A model generated the notes under the pieces. That model was not told the DNA's origin. It did no database searches and saw nothing but the letters and a program-made list of their open reading frames with translations. This document shows, piece after piece, positions 26,218 through 35,609 of a stretch of DNA of 64,000 bases. The position numbers and the translations under genes are program-made. Positions within the stretch are counted from its first letter, which is position 1, and the number at the start of each line of letters is the position of its first letter. The stretch is from Actinomadura opuntiae. Lineage in GTDB: Bacteria > Actinomycetota > Actinomycetes > Streptosporangiales > Streptosporangiaceae. The DNA is taken from positions 124,001 to 188,000 of the forward strand of contig NZ_JASNWF010000008.1 in the NCBI RefSeq assembly GCF_030283205.1, read 5' to 3'.

Positions 26218-27702
26218 CTAGGCCCGGGAGGCGGCGGGCCCGGCGGCGGGCGCCACCATTCCGAAGGTCTTGGTCTCCAGGAACTCCTCCAGGCCGGGCA
26301 CGCCCTTCTCGCGGCCGATGCCGGACTGCTTGAAGCCGCCGAACGGGGTGTCGGGGAAGAAGTAGTTGCCGCCGTTGACGCTGTAGGTCCCGGTGCGGAT
26401 GCGTCGCGCGATGGCGAGGCACCGTTCGTCGTCGGTGCCGTGCACGGCGCCGGACAGGCCGTAGGCGGAGTTGTTGGCGATGCGGACCGCGTCGTCATCG
26501 CCGTCATAGGGGATCACCACCAGGACGGGCCCGAAGACCTCCTCCTGCGCGATCTCGCTGTCAGGGTCGACGCCGCTCAGCAGCGTCGGAGTGTAGCAGA
26601 ACCCCGGGTCGACCTTCTCCCCACCGGTCACCAGCTTGGCCCCCGCATCGACCGCACGACGCACCATCCCGTCGACCTTCTCCCGCTGCCGCTCGCTGAT
26701 CAACGGCCCCATGTAGGTCTTGGGGTCGCGGGGGTCGCCGCAGGCCACCTTGCCGAGGTAGCGCGCGACCCGCTCGACGACCTCGTCGTGCAGCGGGCGC
26801 GGCACCAGCAGCCGGGAGTTCAGCGCGCAGGCCTGGCCGGCGTGCAGGCAGATCCCGAACGCCGCGTTCATCGCCACCGTCCGGACGTCGGCGTCGTCCA
26901 GCATGATCAGCGCGGACTTGCCGCCCAGCTCCAGGCGCACCCGCTTGATCGTGTCGCCGGCGGCGGCGAGGATCCGGCGGCCGGTCGCCGACGAGCCGGT
27001 GAAGCTGACCACGTCCACCTCGGGGTGCGTGGTCAGCGCCGCGCCGACCTCGACCGCGGAGGAGGTGAGGACGTTCACCACGCCGGCCGGGACGTCGGTG
27101 TGCTCGGCGAGCAGCCGGCCGAGCGCCAGCGTCACCAGCGGCGTGTCCGGCGCGCCCTTCAGCACCACCGTGCAGCCCGCCGCCAGCGCGGGCGCGAGCT
27201 TCACCAGCGCGAGCTGGACGGGGAAGTTGTACGGGGTGATGGCGGCGACGACCCCGGCCGCCTCCTTCTCGACCCAGCGGCGGTGCTGCCGCCCCAGGTA
27301 CTCGGCCTCGCCGAGGTCCTCGGTGAAGGAGTACTCGCGCAGCAGGGCCGCGTAGTAGCGGACGAGGTCGAGGGGCTCGTCGAGCTGGGCGCCGTGGGTG
27401 AGCATGCGGGGCGCCCCCGCCTCGGCGATGAGCAGCTCGCGCAGCTCCTCCTGGTGCTCGGCGAGCGCCTGGTGGAACTGCTCGAGGCAGCGGACGCGCA
27501 GCGCCCGGTCGGTCGCCCAGCCCGTCTCCTCGAAGGCCCGGCGGGCCGCCGCGACGGCGCGCCCGGCGTCCGCGACCGTGGCGTCCGGGGCCTCGCCGAT
27601 CGCCTCGCCCGTCGCGGGGTCGGACGAGGTGAAGGTCCGCCCGGACGTCACGAGCCGCCCGTCGATGAGCAGCCGGGCCCCGGCGTCGTCCCCGATCGGC
27701 AT
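26218..27702 (-). CDS. Aldehyde dehydrogenase, copy 2
   Basis: Predicted 494 aa. General base Glu258 in LELGGKS, nucleophile Cys292 in LHAGQACALNSR. The start ATG at 27702 follows GGGAGGACGCGG; the open frame continues upstream but only as noise. About 270 bp near the 3' part of the gene (26448-26714 region) are almost identical to copy 1 at 23338-23604, while the flanks are clearly more diverged. A regulon box lies 19 bp upstream. Confidence 0.92.
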   Translation of the reverse strand: MPIGDDAGARLLIDGRLVTSGRTFTSSDPATGEAIGEAPDATVADAGRAVAAARRAFEETGWATDRALRVRCLEQFHQALAEHQEELRELLIAEAGAPRMLTHGAQLDEPLDLVRYYAALLREYSFTEDLGEAEYLGRQHRRWVEKEAAGVVAAITPYNFPVQLALVKLAPALAAGCTVVLKGAPDTPLVTLALGRLLAEHTDVPAGVVNVLTSSAVEVGAALTTHPEVDVVSFTGSSATGRRILAAAGDTIKRVRLELGGKSALIMLDDADVRTVAMNAAFGICLHAGQACALNSRLLVPRPLHDEVVERVARYLGKVACGDPRDPKTYMGPLISERQREKVDGMVRRAVDAGAKLVTGGEKVDPGFCYTPTLLSGVDPDSEIAQEEVFGPVLVVIPYDGDDDAVRIANNSAYGLSGAVHGTDDERCLAIARRIRTGTYSVNGGNYFFPDTPFGGFKQSGIGREKGVPGLEEFLETKTFGMVAPAAGPAASRA

Positions 27703-27721
27703 CCGCGTCCTCCCACCAGCC

Positions 27722-27736
27722 GGAAATATCATTCTC
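27722..27736. promoter_or_regulatory. Regulon box GGAAAT-ATC-ATTCTC
   Basis: One exact arm, one degenerate, same form as the box at 24640. Lies between aldehyde dehydrogenase 2 (start 27702, minus) and the SDR at 27850 (plus). Confidence 0.65.
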
Positions 27737-27849
27737 AAAAAACGATATCTTATGTACCGTGCCATGAGAAGCTGATGATGCTCCCCGCGCGCGGCAGGCT
27801 CCGGCCGCCGCCCGCGGCAGGCGAGCGGAAGGGCAGGAGTGACGCAGGC

Positions 27850-28620
<771 letters not shown>

Positions 28621-28653
28621 GCACGCCGGGCCCGGCCGCGCCCGGACTCCGTT

Positions 28654-28668
28654 GATAATATCCTTCTC
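28654..28668. promoter_or_regulatory. Regulon box GATAAT-ATC-CTTCTC
   Basis: Degenerate 6-3-6 palindrome 54 bp upstream of P450-2, with an additional exact GAGAAT half site at 28675-28680. Confidence 0.55.
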
Positions 28669-28721
28669 TTCATTGAGAATCGCTCTATCGGAAGCGCCAG
28701 GACGAAGGGACACCGGTACCG

Positions 28722-30017
28722 GTGAAGGATTTCGAGGCCCTTGACTTCTTCCGCGACGACGCGCTCGTCGCGGACCCCTACCCGTACTACGAGGCGCTGC
28801 GGAGCCGGTGCCCGGTGCACCGCGAGCCCCACCACGACGTGATGATGGTGACCGGCTACGACGAGGCGCTCCAGGTCTACAACGACACCGACACGTTCTC
28901 CTCGTGCGTCTCGGTGACCGGCCCGTTCCCCGGGTTCCCCGTCCCGCTCGAGGGCGACGACGTCAGCGAGCTGATCGAGCGGCACCGCGACGAGCTCCCG
29001 CTGAGCGACCAGCTCCCGACCCTCGACCCGCCGCTGCACACCGCGCACCGCGCACTGCTCATGCGGCTGATCACCCCGAAGCGGCTCAAGGAGAACGAGG
29101 CGTCCATGTGGCGGCTCGCCGACCGGGTGCTCGACGACTTCCTCGACGGCGGCGAGGGCGACGCGATCGACGACTTCGCGGCCCCGTTCACGCTGCTGGT
29201 CATCGCCGACCTGCTCGGCATGCCCGAGCAGGACCGCGACGAGTTCGCCCGGACGCTGCGGCAGGCCTCCGGCGGAGGCATCGGCGGCACCGGCGAGGAG
29301 ACCCTCGCGCACAGCCCGCTGGAGTTCCTGTACGACCGGTTCGTCCCCTACATCGAGGACCGCCGCCGCGAGCCCCGCGACGACGTCCTCACCGGGCTGG
29401 CCACCGCGACGTTCCCGGACGGGTCGATGCCCGAGGTCGAGGACGTCGTCCGCGTCGCCTCCAACGTCTTCGCCGCGGGCCAGGAGACCACCGTCCGCCT
29501 GCTGGGCTCGGCGCTGAAGCTGATCGCCGAGGACCCGGAACTGCAGGACCTGATGCGCTCCGACCGGGACCGCATCTCCAACTTCGTGGAGGAGACCCTC
29601 CGCGTCGAGAGCCCCATCAAGGGCGACTTCCGGCTGTCCCGCGTCCCCACCACGGTGGGGGGCGTCGACATCCCCGCCGGCACGACGGTGATGCTGGTCA
29701 ACGCGGCCGCCAACCGCGACCCGCGGCACTTCGACGACCCGGGGACGTTCGACCCGTCCCGCAAGAACGCCCGCCGGCACATCGCGTTCGGGCGCGGCCC
29801 CCACACCTGCCCCGGCGCGCCGCTCGCGCGGGCCGAGGCCCGGGTGGGCATCGAGCGGCTCCTCGACCGGACGACCGGCATCCGCATCTCCGAGCGCTGG
29901 CACGGCCCCGCCGGGAACCGCCGCTACAGCTACCTCCCGACGCACATCCTGCGCGGTCTGGCACACCTGAGCCTGGAGTTCACCGTCGCCGGCGACGCGG
30001 AGGGCACGGCCCGATGA
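28722..30017 (+). CDS. Cytochrome P450, copy 2
   Basis: Predicted 431 aa. Heme loop IAFGRGPHTCPG with Cys363; K-helix Glu291-x-x-Arg294 (EETLR); I-helix AAGQETT at 251-257. GTG start. It belongs to a different subfamily from P450-1 (typical AGxET rather than GGFDT). Its stop overlaps the start of a ferredoxin gene (ATGA), so the redox partner is encoded with it. Candidate for a ring or side-chain hydroxylase in the pathway. Confidence 0.92.
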   Translation: MKDFEALDFFRDDALVADPYPYYEALRSRCPVHREPHHDVMMVTGYDEALQVYNDTDTFSSCVSVTGPFPGFPVPLEGDDVSELIERHRDELPLSDQLPTLDPPLHTAHRALLMRLITPKRLKENEASMWRLADRVLDDFLDGGEGDAIDDFAAPFTLLVIADLLGMPEQDRDEFARTLRQASGGGIGGTGEETLAHSPLEFLYDRFVPYIEDRRREPRDDVLTGLATATFPDGSMPEVEDVVRVASNVFAAGQETTVRLLGSALKLIAEDPELQDLMRSDRDRISNFVEETLRVESPIKGDFRLSRVPTTVGGVDIPAGTTVMLVNAAANRDPRHFDDPGTFDPSRKNARRHIAFGRGPHTCPGAPLARAEARVGIERLLDRTTGIRISERWHGPAGNRRYSYLPTHILRGLAHLSLEFTVAGDAEGTAR

Positions 30018-30202
30018 AGGTCACGGTCGACGAGGACCGCTGCCGCGGCCACGGGATCTGCTGCACCGTCTGCCCGGAGGTGTTCGACCTCAACGACGAC
30101 GGCTACTCCGAGGTGCTGACGCCGGAGGTCCCCGCCGGGTTCGAGACGGCGGTGCGCGCCGCCATCGCCCAGTGCCCCGAGCGGGCGATCGCCGAAGGCT
30201 GA
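30014..30202 (+). CDS. 3Fe-4S ferredoxin, P450 partner
   Basis: Predicted 62 aa. CRGHGICCTVCPEVF followed by a late CP near residue 54 is the single-cluster pattern of P450-associated actinobacterial ferredoxins, with His/Gly replacing the fourth Cys ligand (3Fe-4S rather than 4Fe-4S). One additional Cys (the second of ICC) is present. Start ATG overlaps the P450-2 stop. Confidence 0.92.
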   Translation: MKVTVDEDRCRGHGICCTVCPEVFDLNDDGYSEVLTPEVPAGFETAVRAAIAQCPERAIAEG

Positions 30203-30207
30203 CGCGC

Positions 30208-30234
30208 GGGCCGGGCCGGATCCAGGCCCGGCCC
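30208..30234. terminator. Hairpin terminator between convergent genes
   Basis: Stem of 10 bp (GGGCCGGGCC at 30208-30217, GGCCCGGCCC at 30225-30234), 7-base loop, just after the ferredoxin stop and facing the convergent dehydrogenase at 30253. Confidence 0.75.
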
Positions 30235-30252
30235 GGCCTCAGTCGCGGGACC

Positions 30253-31068
30253 TCAGTGCCCGCCGGGCTTCAGCACCTCGTCCAGCGCGTCGATGGCGCC
30301 GTCCAGAACGCCCAGGTCGGCGCCCTGCGCGGCCGCGATCGTCCGGACGACGTCGACGTCCTTGCCGAGGAACCCGCTGACCGCCTGCGCGAACGCCGCG
30401 ACCGACCCGCGCCCCGCCACCCCGGCCAGGGCGCGGCTGGCGCTGCTCGCGTGCGGCAGCGCGGCGAGCAGGGCGGCCTCGTCCACTCCCAGCTGCTCCG
30501 CGAGGCGGACGGCATGGGCGAGCAGCCCGATCTGCGCGGCGAACAGGGCGTTGTTGACCAGCTTGACGCGCTGCCCGGCGCCCAGTTCCCCGACGTGGAC
30601 CAGCGGGTCGCCGTAGGCCTCCAGCGCGGGCCGCACCGTGGCGACGTCGGCGGTGGCGCCGCCGGCGAAGAGGGTGAGCCGGCCGGCCGCGATGTCGTGG
30701 GGCCCGCCGCTGACCGGGCAGTCGATCACGCCGACGCCGTGCGCGGCGGCCCGGTCGGCGACGGCCTTCGCCGTGTCCGGGCTTCCGGTGGTGTGGAGGA
30801 CGACGACTGACCCGCTCGGCATCCCGGAGAGCAGGTCGCCGCCGAGGCAGACGTCCCGGACCTGCTCGTCGCTGAACACGCACACCAGCACCGCGTCCGC
30901 GCCCTCGGCGGCGTCGGCGGCGCGGGCGACGGCCCGCACCCCCAACTCTTCGAGCGACGCACGTGCCGCAGGCGACCGTCCCAGCACGAGGACGTCGTGC
31001 CCCGCCCCGGCGAGCCGTTCCACCATGGGCCGCCCCATACGCCCGGCGCCGACGAACCCGATGCGCAT
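30253..31068 (-). CDS. NAD(P)-dependent 3-hydroxyisobutyrate dehydrogenase-like protein
   Basis: Predicted 271 aa, beta-hydroxyacid dehydrogenase superfamily. GFVGAGRMGRPM cofactor motif, CPVSGGPHDIAAG substrate motif and catalytic Lys in VKLVNNALF. The ATG at 31068 follows GAGGAGGCAGCG. Divergent from the reductase at 31167 across a regulon box. It could oxidise a 3-hydroxy acid released from a branched intermediate. Confidence 0.88.
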   Translation of the reverse strand: MRIGFVGAGRMGRPMVERLAGAGHDVLVLGRSPAARASLEELGVRAVARAADAAEGADAVLVCVFSDEQVRDVCLGGDLLSGMPSGSVVVLHTTGSPDTAKAVADRAAAHGVGVIDCPVSGGPHDIAAGRLTLFAGGATADVATVRPALEAYGDPLVHVGELGAGQRVKLVNNALFAAQIGLLAHAVRLAEQLGVDEAALLAALPHASSASRALAGVAGRGSVAAFAQAVSGFLGKDVDVVRTIAAAQGADLGVLDGAIDALDEVLKPGGH

Positions 31069-31129
31069 CGCTGCCTCCTCGCTGCCCGGCCGTCCCGGTC
31101 GCCGCTCTAGATTGACCGTCTCAATAAGG

Positions 31130-31144
31130 GAGATTAGCATTCTC
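31130..31144. promoter_or_regulatory. Regulon box GAGATT-AGC-ATTCTC
   Basis: One mismatch from a perfect palindrome. Lies between the divergent dehydrogenase (30253) and dihydrodipicolinate reductase-like gene (31167); an extra GAGAAT half site follows at 31151-31156. Confidence 0.75.
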
Positions 31145-31166
31145 ACTACAGAGAATGGAGTGCTCA

Positions 31167-32195
31167 ATGAATCATCGCGTCGTCCAGTGGGCCACCGGCA
31201 ACATCGGCGCCCGCGCCCTCCGCGGCGTCATCGAGCACCCCGACATGACCCTGGCGGGCGTGTACGTCCACTCGCCGGACAAGGCCGGGATCGACGCCGG
31301 CGACCTGTGCGGCCTGGGCGCCACCGGGATCGCCGCGACGCGCGACGTCGACGAGATCCTCGGCTTGGGCGCCGACTGCGTCCTCTACATGCCGCGCGCC
31401 CTCGACGTCGGCGAGGTGTGCCGCTTGCTGGAGTCCGGCGCGAACGTCGTCACGACCCGCGGCGAGTTCCACCACCCGGCCGGCGTCCGCCCCGAGGTCC
31501 GCGCGCGGGTGGAGGCGGCCTGCGAGCGCGGCGGGACCTCCGTGCACAGCACCGGCAGCAGCCCCGGTTTCATCAGCGAGGCCGTCCCGCTGACGCTGGC
31601 GTCGATCCAGCGGCGGCTCGACCGCCTGGCCATCGGCGAGTTCGCGGACCTGTCGAAGCGCGACTCCCCCGGCCTGCTCTTCGACGTGATGGGCTTCGGC
31701 AAGGCCCCCGCGGCGTTCGACGAGCGGCGGCTCTCGCACGGGCGGGTCAGCTTCGGCCCGTCGCTGCGCCTGGTCGCCGAGGCCCTGTCGATGCCGCTCG
31801 ACTCGGTGGAGGCCTCCGGGGAGGTCGCCACGGCGCGCCGCCCGGTCCGCATCGCCGCGGGCGAGCTGGAGGCGGGGACGGTGGCCGCCCAGCGGATCAC
31901 GGTGTCCGGCATGCGCGGCGGCCGGGAGGTGCTGTCCTTCCGCGCCGTCTGGTACTGCACGGCCGACCTCGACCCCGAGTGGGACGTCCGCGCCACCGGC
32001 TGGCACATCGCGGTGGAGGGGGACGCGCCGCTCGACATCGACATGCGGTTCCCCGTGCCCATCGAACGGATGGCGGACGTGTCGCCGGCCTACACCGCCA
32101 ACCGCGCGGTGAACGCGGTCGCGGCCGTGTGCGCGGCGGCACCGGGGATCCGGTCGACGACCGAGTTGCCCCACATCCTTGCCACGCTCGGCTGA
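31167..32195 (+). CDS. Dihydrodipicolinate reductase-like NAD(P)H oxidoreductase
   Basis: Predicted 342 aa. N-terminal Rossmann motif VVQWATGNIGARALRGVIEHPDM and a DapB-like C-terminal fold, as in the NAD(P)H-dependent amine dehydrogenase / 2,4-diaminopentanoate dehydrogenase-type family common in actinobacterial acyl-CoA clusters. Start ATG at 31167 has GGAG six bases upstream. The true reaction of this subgroup is not known to me. Placed directly downstream of a strong regulon box. Confidence 0.82.
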   Translation: MNHRVVQWATGNIGARALRGVIEHPDMTLAGVYVHSPDKAGIDAGDLCGLGATGIAATRDVDEILGLGADCVLYMPRALDVGEVCRLLESGANVVTTRGEFHHPAGVRPEVRARVEAACERGGTSVHSTGSSPGFISEAVPLTLASIQRRLDRLAIGEFADLSKRDSPGLLFDVMGFGKAPAAFDERRLSHGRVSFGPSLRLVAEALSMPLDSVEASGEVATARRPVRIAAGELEAGTVAAQRITVSGMRGGREVLSFRAVWYCTADLDPEWDVRATGWHIAVEGDAPLDIDMRFPVPIERMADVSPAYTANRAVNAVAAVCAAAPGIRSTTELPHILATLG

Positions 32196-32235
32196 CCTGC
32201 ACCGGGTGGCCGACCGGCACCGCGCGGGCCCGCCG

Positions 32236-32727
32236 TCACACCCCGGCCGGTTCGCCCCTGCGGAAGAACTCGGTGGTGCCGCCCGCGTCGGCGGGAACGG
32301 CGGCGGCCGCCAGGGCCTGGGCCTTGAAGGCGCGCGCGGCCGCGCTGAGCCGGTGCGGCAACCACGCCCCCTCCCCCGTGCGCTCCACCGCCCCCGCGTC
32401 CAGCGGGCGCATGCCGTCCCAGAGCGTGACCTCGACCGCGTCCTCGTCGAGCGCCCTCAGCACCATCCGCCGGACGCGGGGATCCGACCTGTACAGGCCG
32501 GCGCAGACCGCGATGGCCCGCGGGCGCGGGCCGCGGACGGGCGAGGCGAGCGCGCAGTCCAGGTCGGCGGGGCGGGCGCCGAGGATCCGCAGCGGCCGGG
32601 GATCGGCGCGGTCCGCGGTGAGGACGGTGGCGTCCCAGCCGGCCGTCACGCGGTCGAACAGCCAGCCCCCCGCGCAGCGGACGGCCTCGGCCATGCTCGG
32701 GGTGACGACCAGGAGCCGGTTCCTCAG
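32236..32727 (-). CDS. Conserved hypothetical protein with possible CTG start
   Basis: About 163 aa. The sequence NRLLVVTPSMAEAVRCAGGWLFD, ADVTVLTADRADPRPLRILG-type core and CAGLYRSDPRVRRMVLRALDEDAVEVTLW looks like a real alpha/beta domain. The only in-frame ATG is at 32694, which would remove the first beta strand (LLVVTP). A CTG at 32727 overlapping the TetR stop as CTGA would restore it and mirrors the ATGA junctions elsewhere. Co-transcribed with the TetR gene upstream. Function unknown. Confidence 0.55.
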   Translation of the reverse strand: MRNRLLVVTPSMAEAVRCAGGWLFDRVTAGWDATVLTADRADPRPLRILGARPADLDCALASPVRGPRPRAIAVCAGLYRSDPRVRRMVLRALDEDAVEVTLWDGMRPLDAGAVERTGEGAWLPHRLSAAARAFKAQALAAAAVPADAGGTTEFFRRGEPAGV

Positions 32728-33335
32728 GCACCGTCCGGCGGCGGGGCGAGCTGCCGGGAGAGCGATGCGGTGTACTCCTGGAAGACCTCGGTCAGCGGGA
32801 TCGAAGGGTCGAGCAGCCATGATGCCTCTATCCCATTGAGAAAGGCGGCGATCTCCACGGCCTTGACGGCCGGATCCAGGTCGGTGCGGTACCGGCCCGA
32901 GCGCTGGCCCCGGCGGATGGTGCCGGCGATGGTGTCCAGCGCCGCCCGGTACCGGCTGAGGAAGCGGTCGTGCAGGGGCGCGTCGGGGTCCAGGTTCTCC
33001 ATCTGGAGGACGGCGAACATGCCGATCAGGTCGGGGGTCTCCTGGAACCTGCGGGGGACCTGGGACAGTTGCGCGACGATGTCGTCGGAGGTCCGGTCCG
33101 CCCGGGCGTCGTCGTAGGCGTCCCGGACGTCGAGTGCGGAGTGGAGCAGCTGCTCCTTGGACTGGAAGTGGTGCAGCAGGCCGGCCGGGCTGACCCCGGC
33201 CTCCCGGGCGATCTGGCTCAGCGTGATGCCGCGCCACCCGTAGGTGCGCAGCAGCCGCTGCGCCGCCGTCAGGATGCGCTGCCGGCGGTCCTCGCCCTTC
33301 GCCAGGAGCGCGGCGTACGGCCGCTGATCGGTCAC
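32724..33335 (-). CDS. TetR family transcriptional regulator
   Basis: Predicted 203 aa, GTG start. DNA-binding domain: RRQRILTAAQRLLRTYGWRGITL, then VSPAGLLHHFQSKEQLLHSAL. C-terminal ligand domain in the TetR_C_6-like style. A perfect 9-bp inverted repeat (33348-33377) lies 13 bp upstream of its start and differs completely from the GAGAAT box, so this TetR probably controls itself and the downstream hypothetical gene. Confidence 0.9.
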   Translation of the reverse strand: MTDQRPYAALLAKGEDRRQRILTAAQRLLRTYGWRGITLSQIAREAGVSPAGLLHHFQSKEQLLHSALDVRDAYDDARADRTSDDIVAQLSQVPRRFQETPDLIGMFAVLQMENLDPDAPLHDRFLSRYRAALDTIAGTIRRGQRSGRYRTDLDPAVKAVEIAAFLNGIEASWLLDPSIPLTEVFQEYTASLSRQLAPPPDGA

Positions 33336-33347
33336 CGGGCCTCCCTC

Positions 33348-33377
33348 ACCAACCTACTGAAAGTACATTAGGTTGGT
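33348..33377. promoter_or_regulatory. TetR-type operator ACCAACCTA-N12-TAGGTTGGT
   Basis: Perfect 9-bp arms at 33348-33356 and 33369-33377, 12-bp AT-rich spacer, immediately upstream of the TetR gene at 32724-33335. Confidence 0.8.
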
Positions 33378-33479
33378 TAGCCGCGTGTGACAAGGGTCAC
33401 TCACCGGTAACCTGTGGCCGGCGGCGGGCTCAGGGGCGCGGCAGGCGCGCCCCCTCCCGCTCGGTCCGTGCCGGGTCGC

Positions 33480-34775
33480 TCACTCGGCCGCCGCCACCGC
33501 CGCACGGGCGCGGGACCGGTAGGCCTCCAGCTTCTCCTCGGGGGCGATCAGCCGGCTGCTGCGGGACTGGATGGACACGTCGTGCCCCTCCGCGGCCCTG
33601 CGCAGCGCGCCGACGGTGGCCTGCTCGCGCGGGACGTGCGCGAACGGGTCGAAGTTGTACCAGCGCATCGCGTTCTCGTGCGTCATCTTGTTGACCTCGT
33701 CGTCGGGCACTTCGCAGCGCTCCAGCACCGCGTGCAGCTCCTCGGGGGCGCCGGGCCACATGGAGTCGCTGTGGGGGTAGTCGGCCTCCCAGCAGATGTT
33801 GTCGATGCCGATGTCGTGCCGCAGCCGCACGCCGAGCGGGTCGCTGATGAAGCAGGTCAGGAAGTGCTCGCGGAACACCTCGCTGGGCAGCTTGCCGCCG
33901 AAGTCCTGCAGCGTCCAGGTGGCGTGCATCTCGAAGGTCCGGTCGACCCGCTCCATGAAGTAGGGGATCCAGCCGGTGCCGCCCTCCGACAGCGCGATCT
34001 TGATGCCGGGGTACTCCTTGATCACGCGCGACCACAGCAGGTCGGCCGCGGCCTGGACGATGTTCATCGGCTGCAGCGTGATCATCACGTCCGGCGGGGA
34101 GTCGACCGCCGGGATCGACAGCCGTCCCGACGAGCCGATGTGCACGTTCAGGATCGTGCCGGTGTCGACCAGCGCCTGCCACAGCGGGTCCCAGTGGTCG
34201 CTGTGGAAGCTGGGGTAGCCCATCGCGGCCGGGTTCTCGCTGAAGGTCAGCGAGTGGCAGCCCTTGGCGGCGACGCGGCGGACCTCGTCGGCGCACAGCT
34301 GCGGGTCCCAGATCACCGGCAGCGCCATCGGGATGAACCGGCCCGGATGCGCGGCGCACCACTCGTCGATGTGCCAGTCGTTGTAGGCCCGCACCAGCGC
34401 GAGCGAGAAGTCGGAGTCCTCGGTGGCGAACAGCCGCGCCGCGAACCCGGGGAAGGACGGGAAGTTCATCGACGCCAGGATCCCGCCGGCGTTCATGTCC
34501 TTGACCCGCTCGTTCACGTCGTAGCAGCCGGGCCGGATCTCGTCCAGGCCCTGCGGCTCCAGGCCGTACTCCTCCTTCGGCCGCCCCGCCACCGCGTTCA
34601 GCGCCGCGTTGGGGATGACGGTCTCGCGGAACTTCCAGACGTCGCTGCCGTCGTCGCGGTGGACGAGCTGCGGCGCGTCGTCCCGGTACTTCTTCGGCAG
34701 GTGGTTCACGAACATGTCGGGCGGTTCGATGATGTGGTCGTCGACGCTGATGAGGATCATGTCCTCGCGTTTCAT
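33480..34775 (-). CDS. Amidohydrolase family (Amidohydro_2) metal-dependent hydrolase or decarboxylase
   Basis: Predicted 431 aa. Metal motif SVDDHIIEPPDMF (Asp-x-His), HIGSSG mid-barrel and late ADYPHSDS, the pattern of the Amidohydro_2/ACMSD group. Family members act as hydrolases or non-oxidative decarboxylases. AAAGGAACGCC precedes the ATG. It is the last gene of the seven-gene ABC importer operon that starts at 40485, so it probably acts early on the imported compound. A paralogue is at 59004. Confidence 0.85.
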   Translation of the reverse strand: MKREDMILISVDDHIIEPPDMFVNHLPKKYRDDAPQLVHRDDGSDVWKFRETVIPNAALNAVAGRPKEEYGLEPQGLDEIRPGCYDVNERVKDMNAGGILASMNFPSFPGFAARLFATEDSDFSLALVRAYNDWHIDEWCAAHPGRFIPMALPVIWDPQLCADEVRRVAAKGCHSLTFSENPAAMGYPSFHSDHWDPLWQALVDTGTILNVHIGSSGRLSIPAVDSPPDVMITLQPMNIVQAAADLLWSRVIKEYPGIKIALSEGGTGWIPYFMERVDRTFEMHATWTLQDFGGKLPSEVFREHFLTCFISDPLGVRLRHDIGIDNICWEADYPHSDSMWPGAPEELHAVLERCEVPDDEVNKMTHENAMRWYNFDPFAHVPREQATVGALRRAAEGHDVSIQSRSSRLIAPEEKLEAYRSRARAAVAAAE

Positions 34776-34803
34776 GGCGTTCCTTTCGGCTGGGGCGGGC
34801 CGC

Positions 34804-35121
34804 TCAGTCGGAGGCGGGCAACGGCTTGGCCGTCTTGAGGGTCATCGGGACGCCGCCGCAGCTGAGCTCCCCCGAACCGGAGGCGGTGCAGAGCAGCTCG
34901 AGCGTTCCGGCGGCGTCGACGTAGCGCTTGCCGATGAGCGTCGCGGGCTCCCCGCCGGACGGCGGGGGCGGCGCGTCCGCCAGGGTGGAGGCGGGCACCA
35001 TCGGGCTCCCGCCGCAGGCGATCTCCGGCACGCCCCCGGCGGGGGCGCGCACGATGATCACCCGGGTACTGCAGGTGGTGCTGGCGAGCTGGTCGCCGAT
35101 GCGCGGTGCCGGTGCGGTCAT
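34804..35121 (-). CDS. Small protein with duplicated CGGxPM motif
   Basis: Predicted 105 aa, two copies of a roughly 40-residue unit, each ending in a CGG-x-PM motif (IACGGSPMVP and LSCGGVPMTL). Four Cys in total. No signal peptide or membrane segment. ATG overlaps the stop of the upstream membrane-protein gene (ATGA). The position inside an ABC importer operon suggests a cytosolic binding or handling role for the substrate, or metal/cofactor binding; the family is unknown to me. Confidence 0.75.
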   Translation of the reverse strand: MTAPAPRIGDQLASTTCSTRVIIVRAPAGGVPEIACGGSPMVPASTLADAPPPPSGGEPATLIGKRYVDAAGTLELLCTASGSGELSCGGVPMTLKTAKPLPASD

Positions 35122-35609
35122 GGGCGGACGTCCTCCTTGTCGGGCAGCCGGTCGGCGAGCCGGGCGAGGTCGTAGGACTGCCGGGCCATCCAGAAGCGCA
35201 GGAACCCGGTCAGCGAGTAGCGCAGGAACAGGGCGGACCCGGCGACGGCGGCGGTGACGCCGCCGAGGCCGAGCGTGATGGCGTCCCGCTGGACGAGCGG
35301 GTCGCGGGTGCCGTGCGAGAGCGCGTAGGCCGCCACGGCGAGCGCCGCGCCGGCCGCCATCAGCACCGCGCCGACGCGCAGCCACAGCGAGGGCCGTCCG
35401 GCGGCCGGGTCGGGGATCTTCAGCTCCGCCAGCTCGCGGACGAAGCGGTCCGCGCGCGTCTCCTCGCCGCGCGTCTCCTCGCCACGCGTCTCCTCGCCAC
35501 GCGTCTTTTCGACGTTCGTCTCCTCGACGGGCGCGCCGTCCGGCGGGTTCTCCCCGGGCGGGTGCACGCCGCGGCTCGGCTCGGCGGAGGTCGTCTCGGT
35601 CGGGCTCAT
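35118..35609 (-). CDS. Small two-helix membrane protein
   Basis: Predicted 163 aa. About 60 acidic, repetitive N-terminal residues (EETRGEETRGEETR, encoded by a 15-bp DNA repeat) precede two transmembrane helices (LRVGAVLMAAGAALAVAAYAL and LGLGGVTAAVAGSALFLRYSL). GTG/ATG-type overlap with LivF above and the CGGxPM protein below. It is likely an accessory membrane component of the importer. No recognised family. Confidence 0.75.
   Translation of the reverse strand: MSPTETTSAEPSRGVHPPGENPPDGAPVEETNVEKTRGEETRGEETRGEETRADRFVRELAELKIPDPAAGRPSLWLRVGAVLMAAGAALAVAAYALSHGTRDPLVQRDAITLGLGGVTAAVAGSALFLRYSLTGFLRFWMARQSYDLARLADRLPDKEDVRP
35455..35529. repeat. 15-bp tandem repeat in the two-helix membrane protein gene
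   Basis: Five 15-bp units of the form CGCGTCTCCTCGCCA, the last two degenerate, encoding EETRG-type repeats on the minus strand. Confidence 0.75.
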
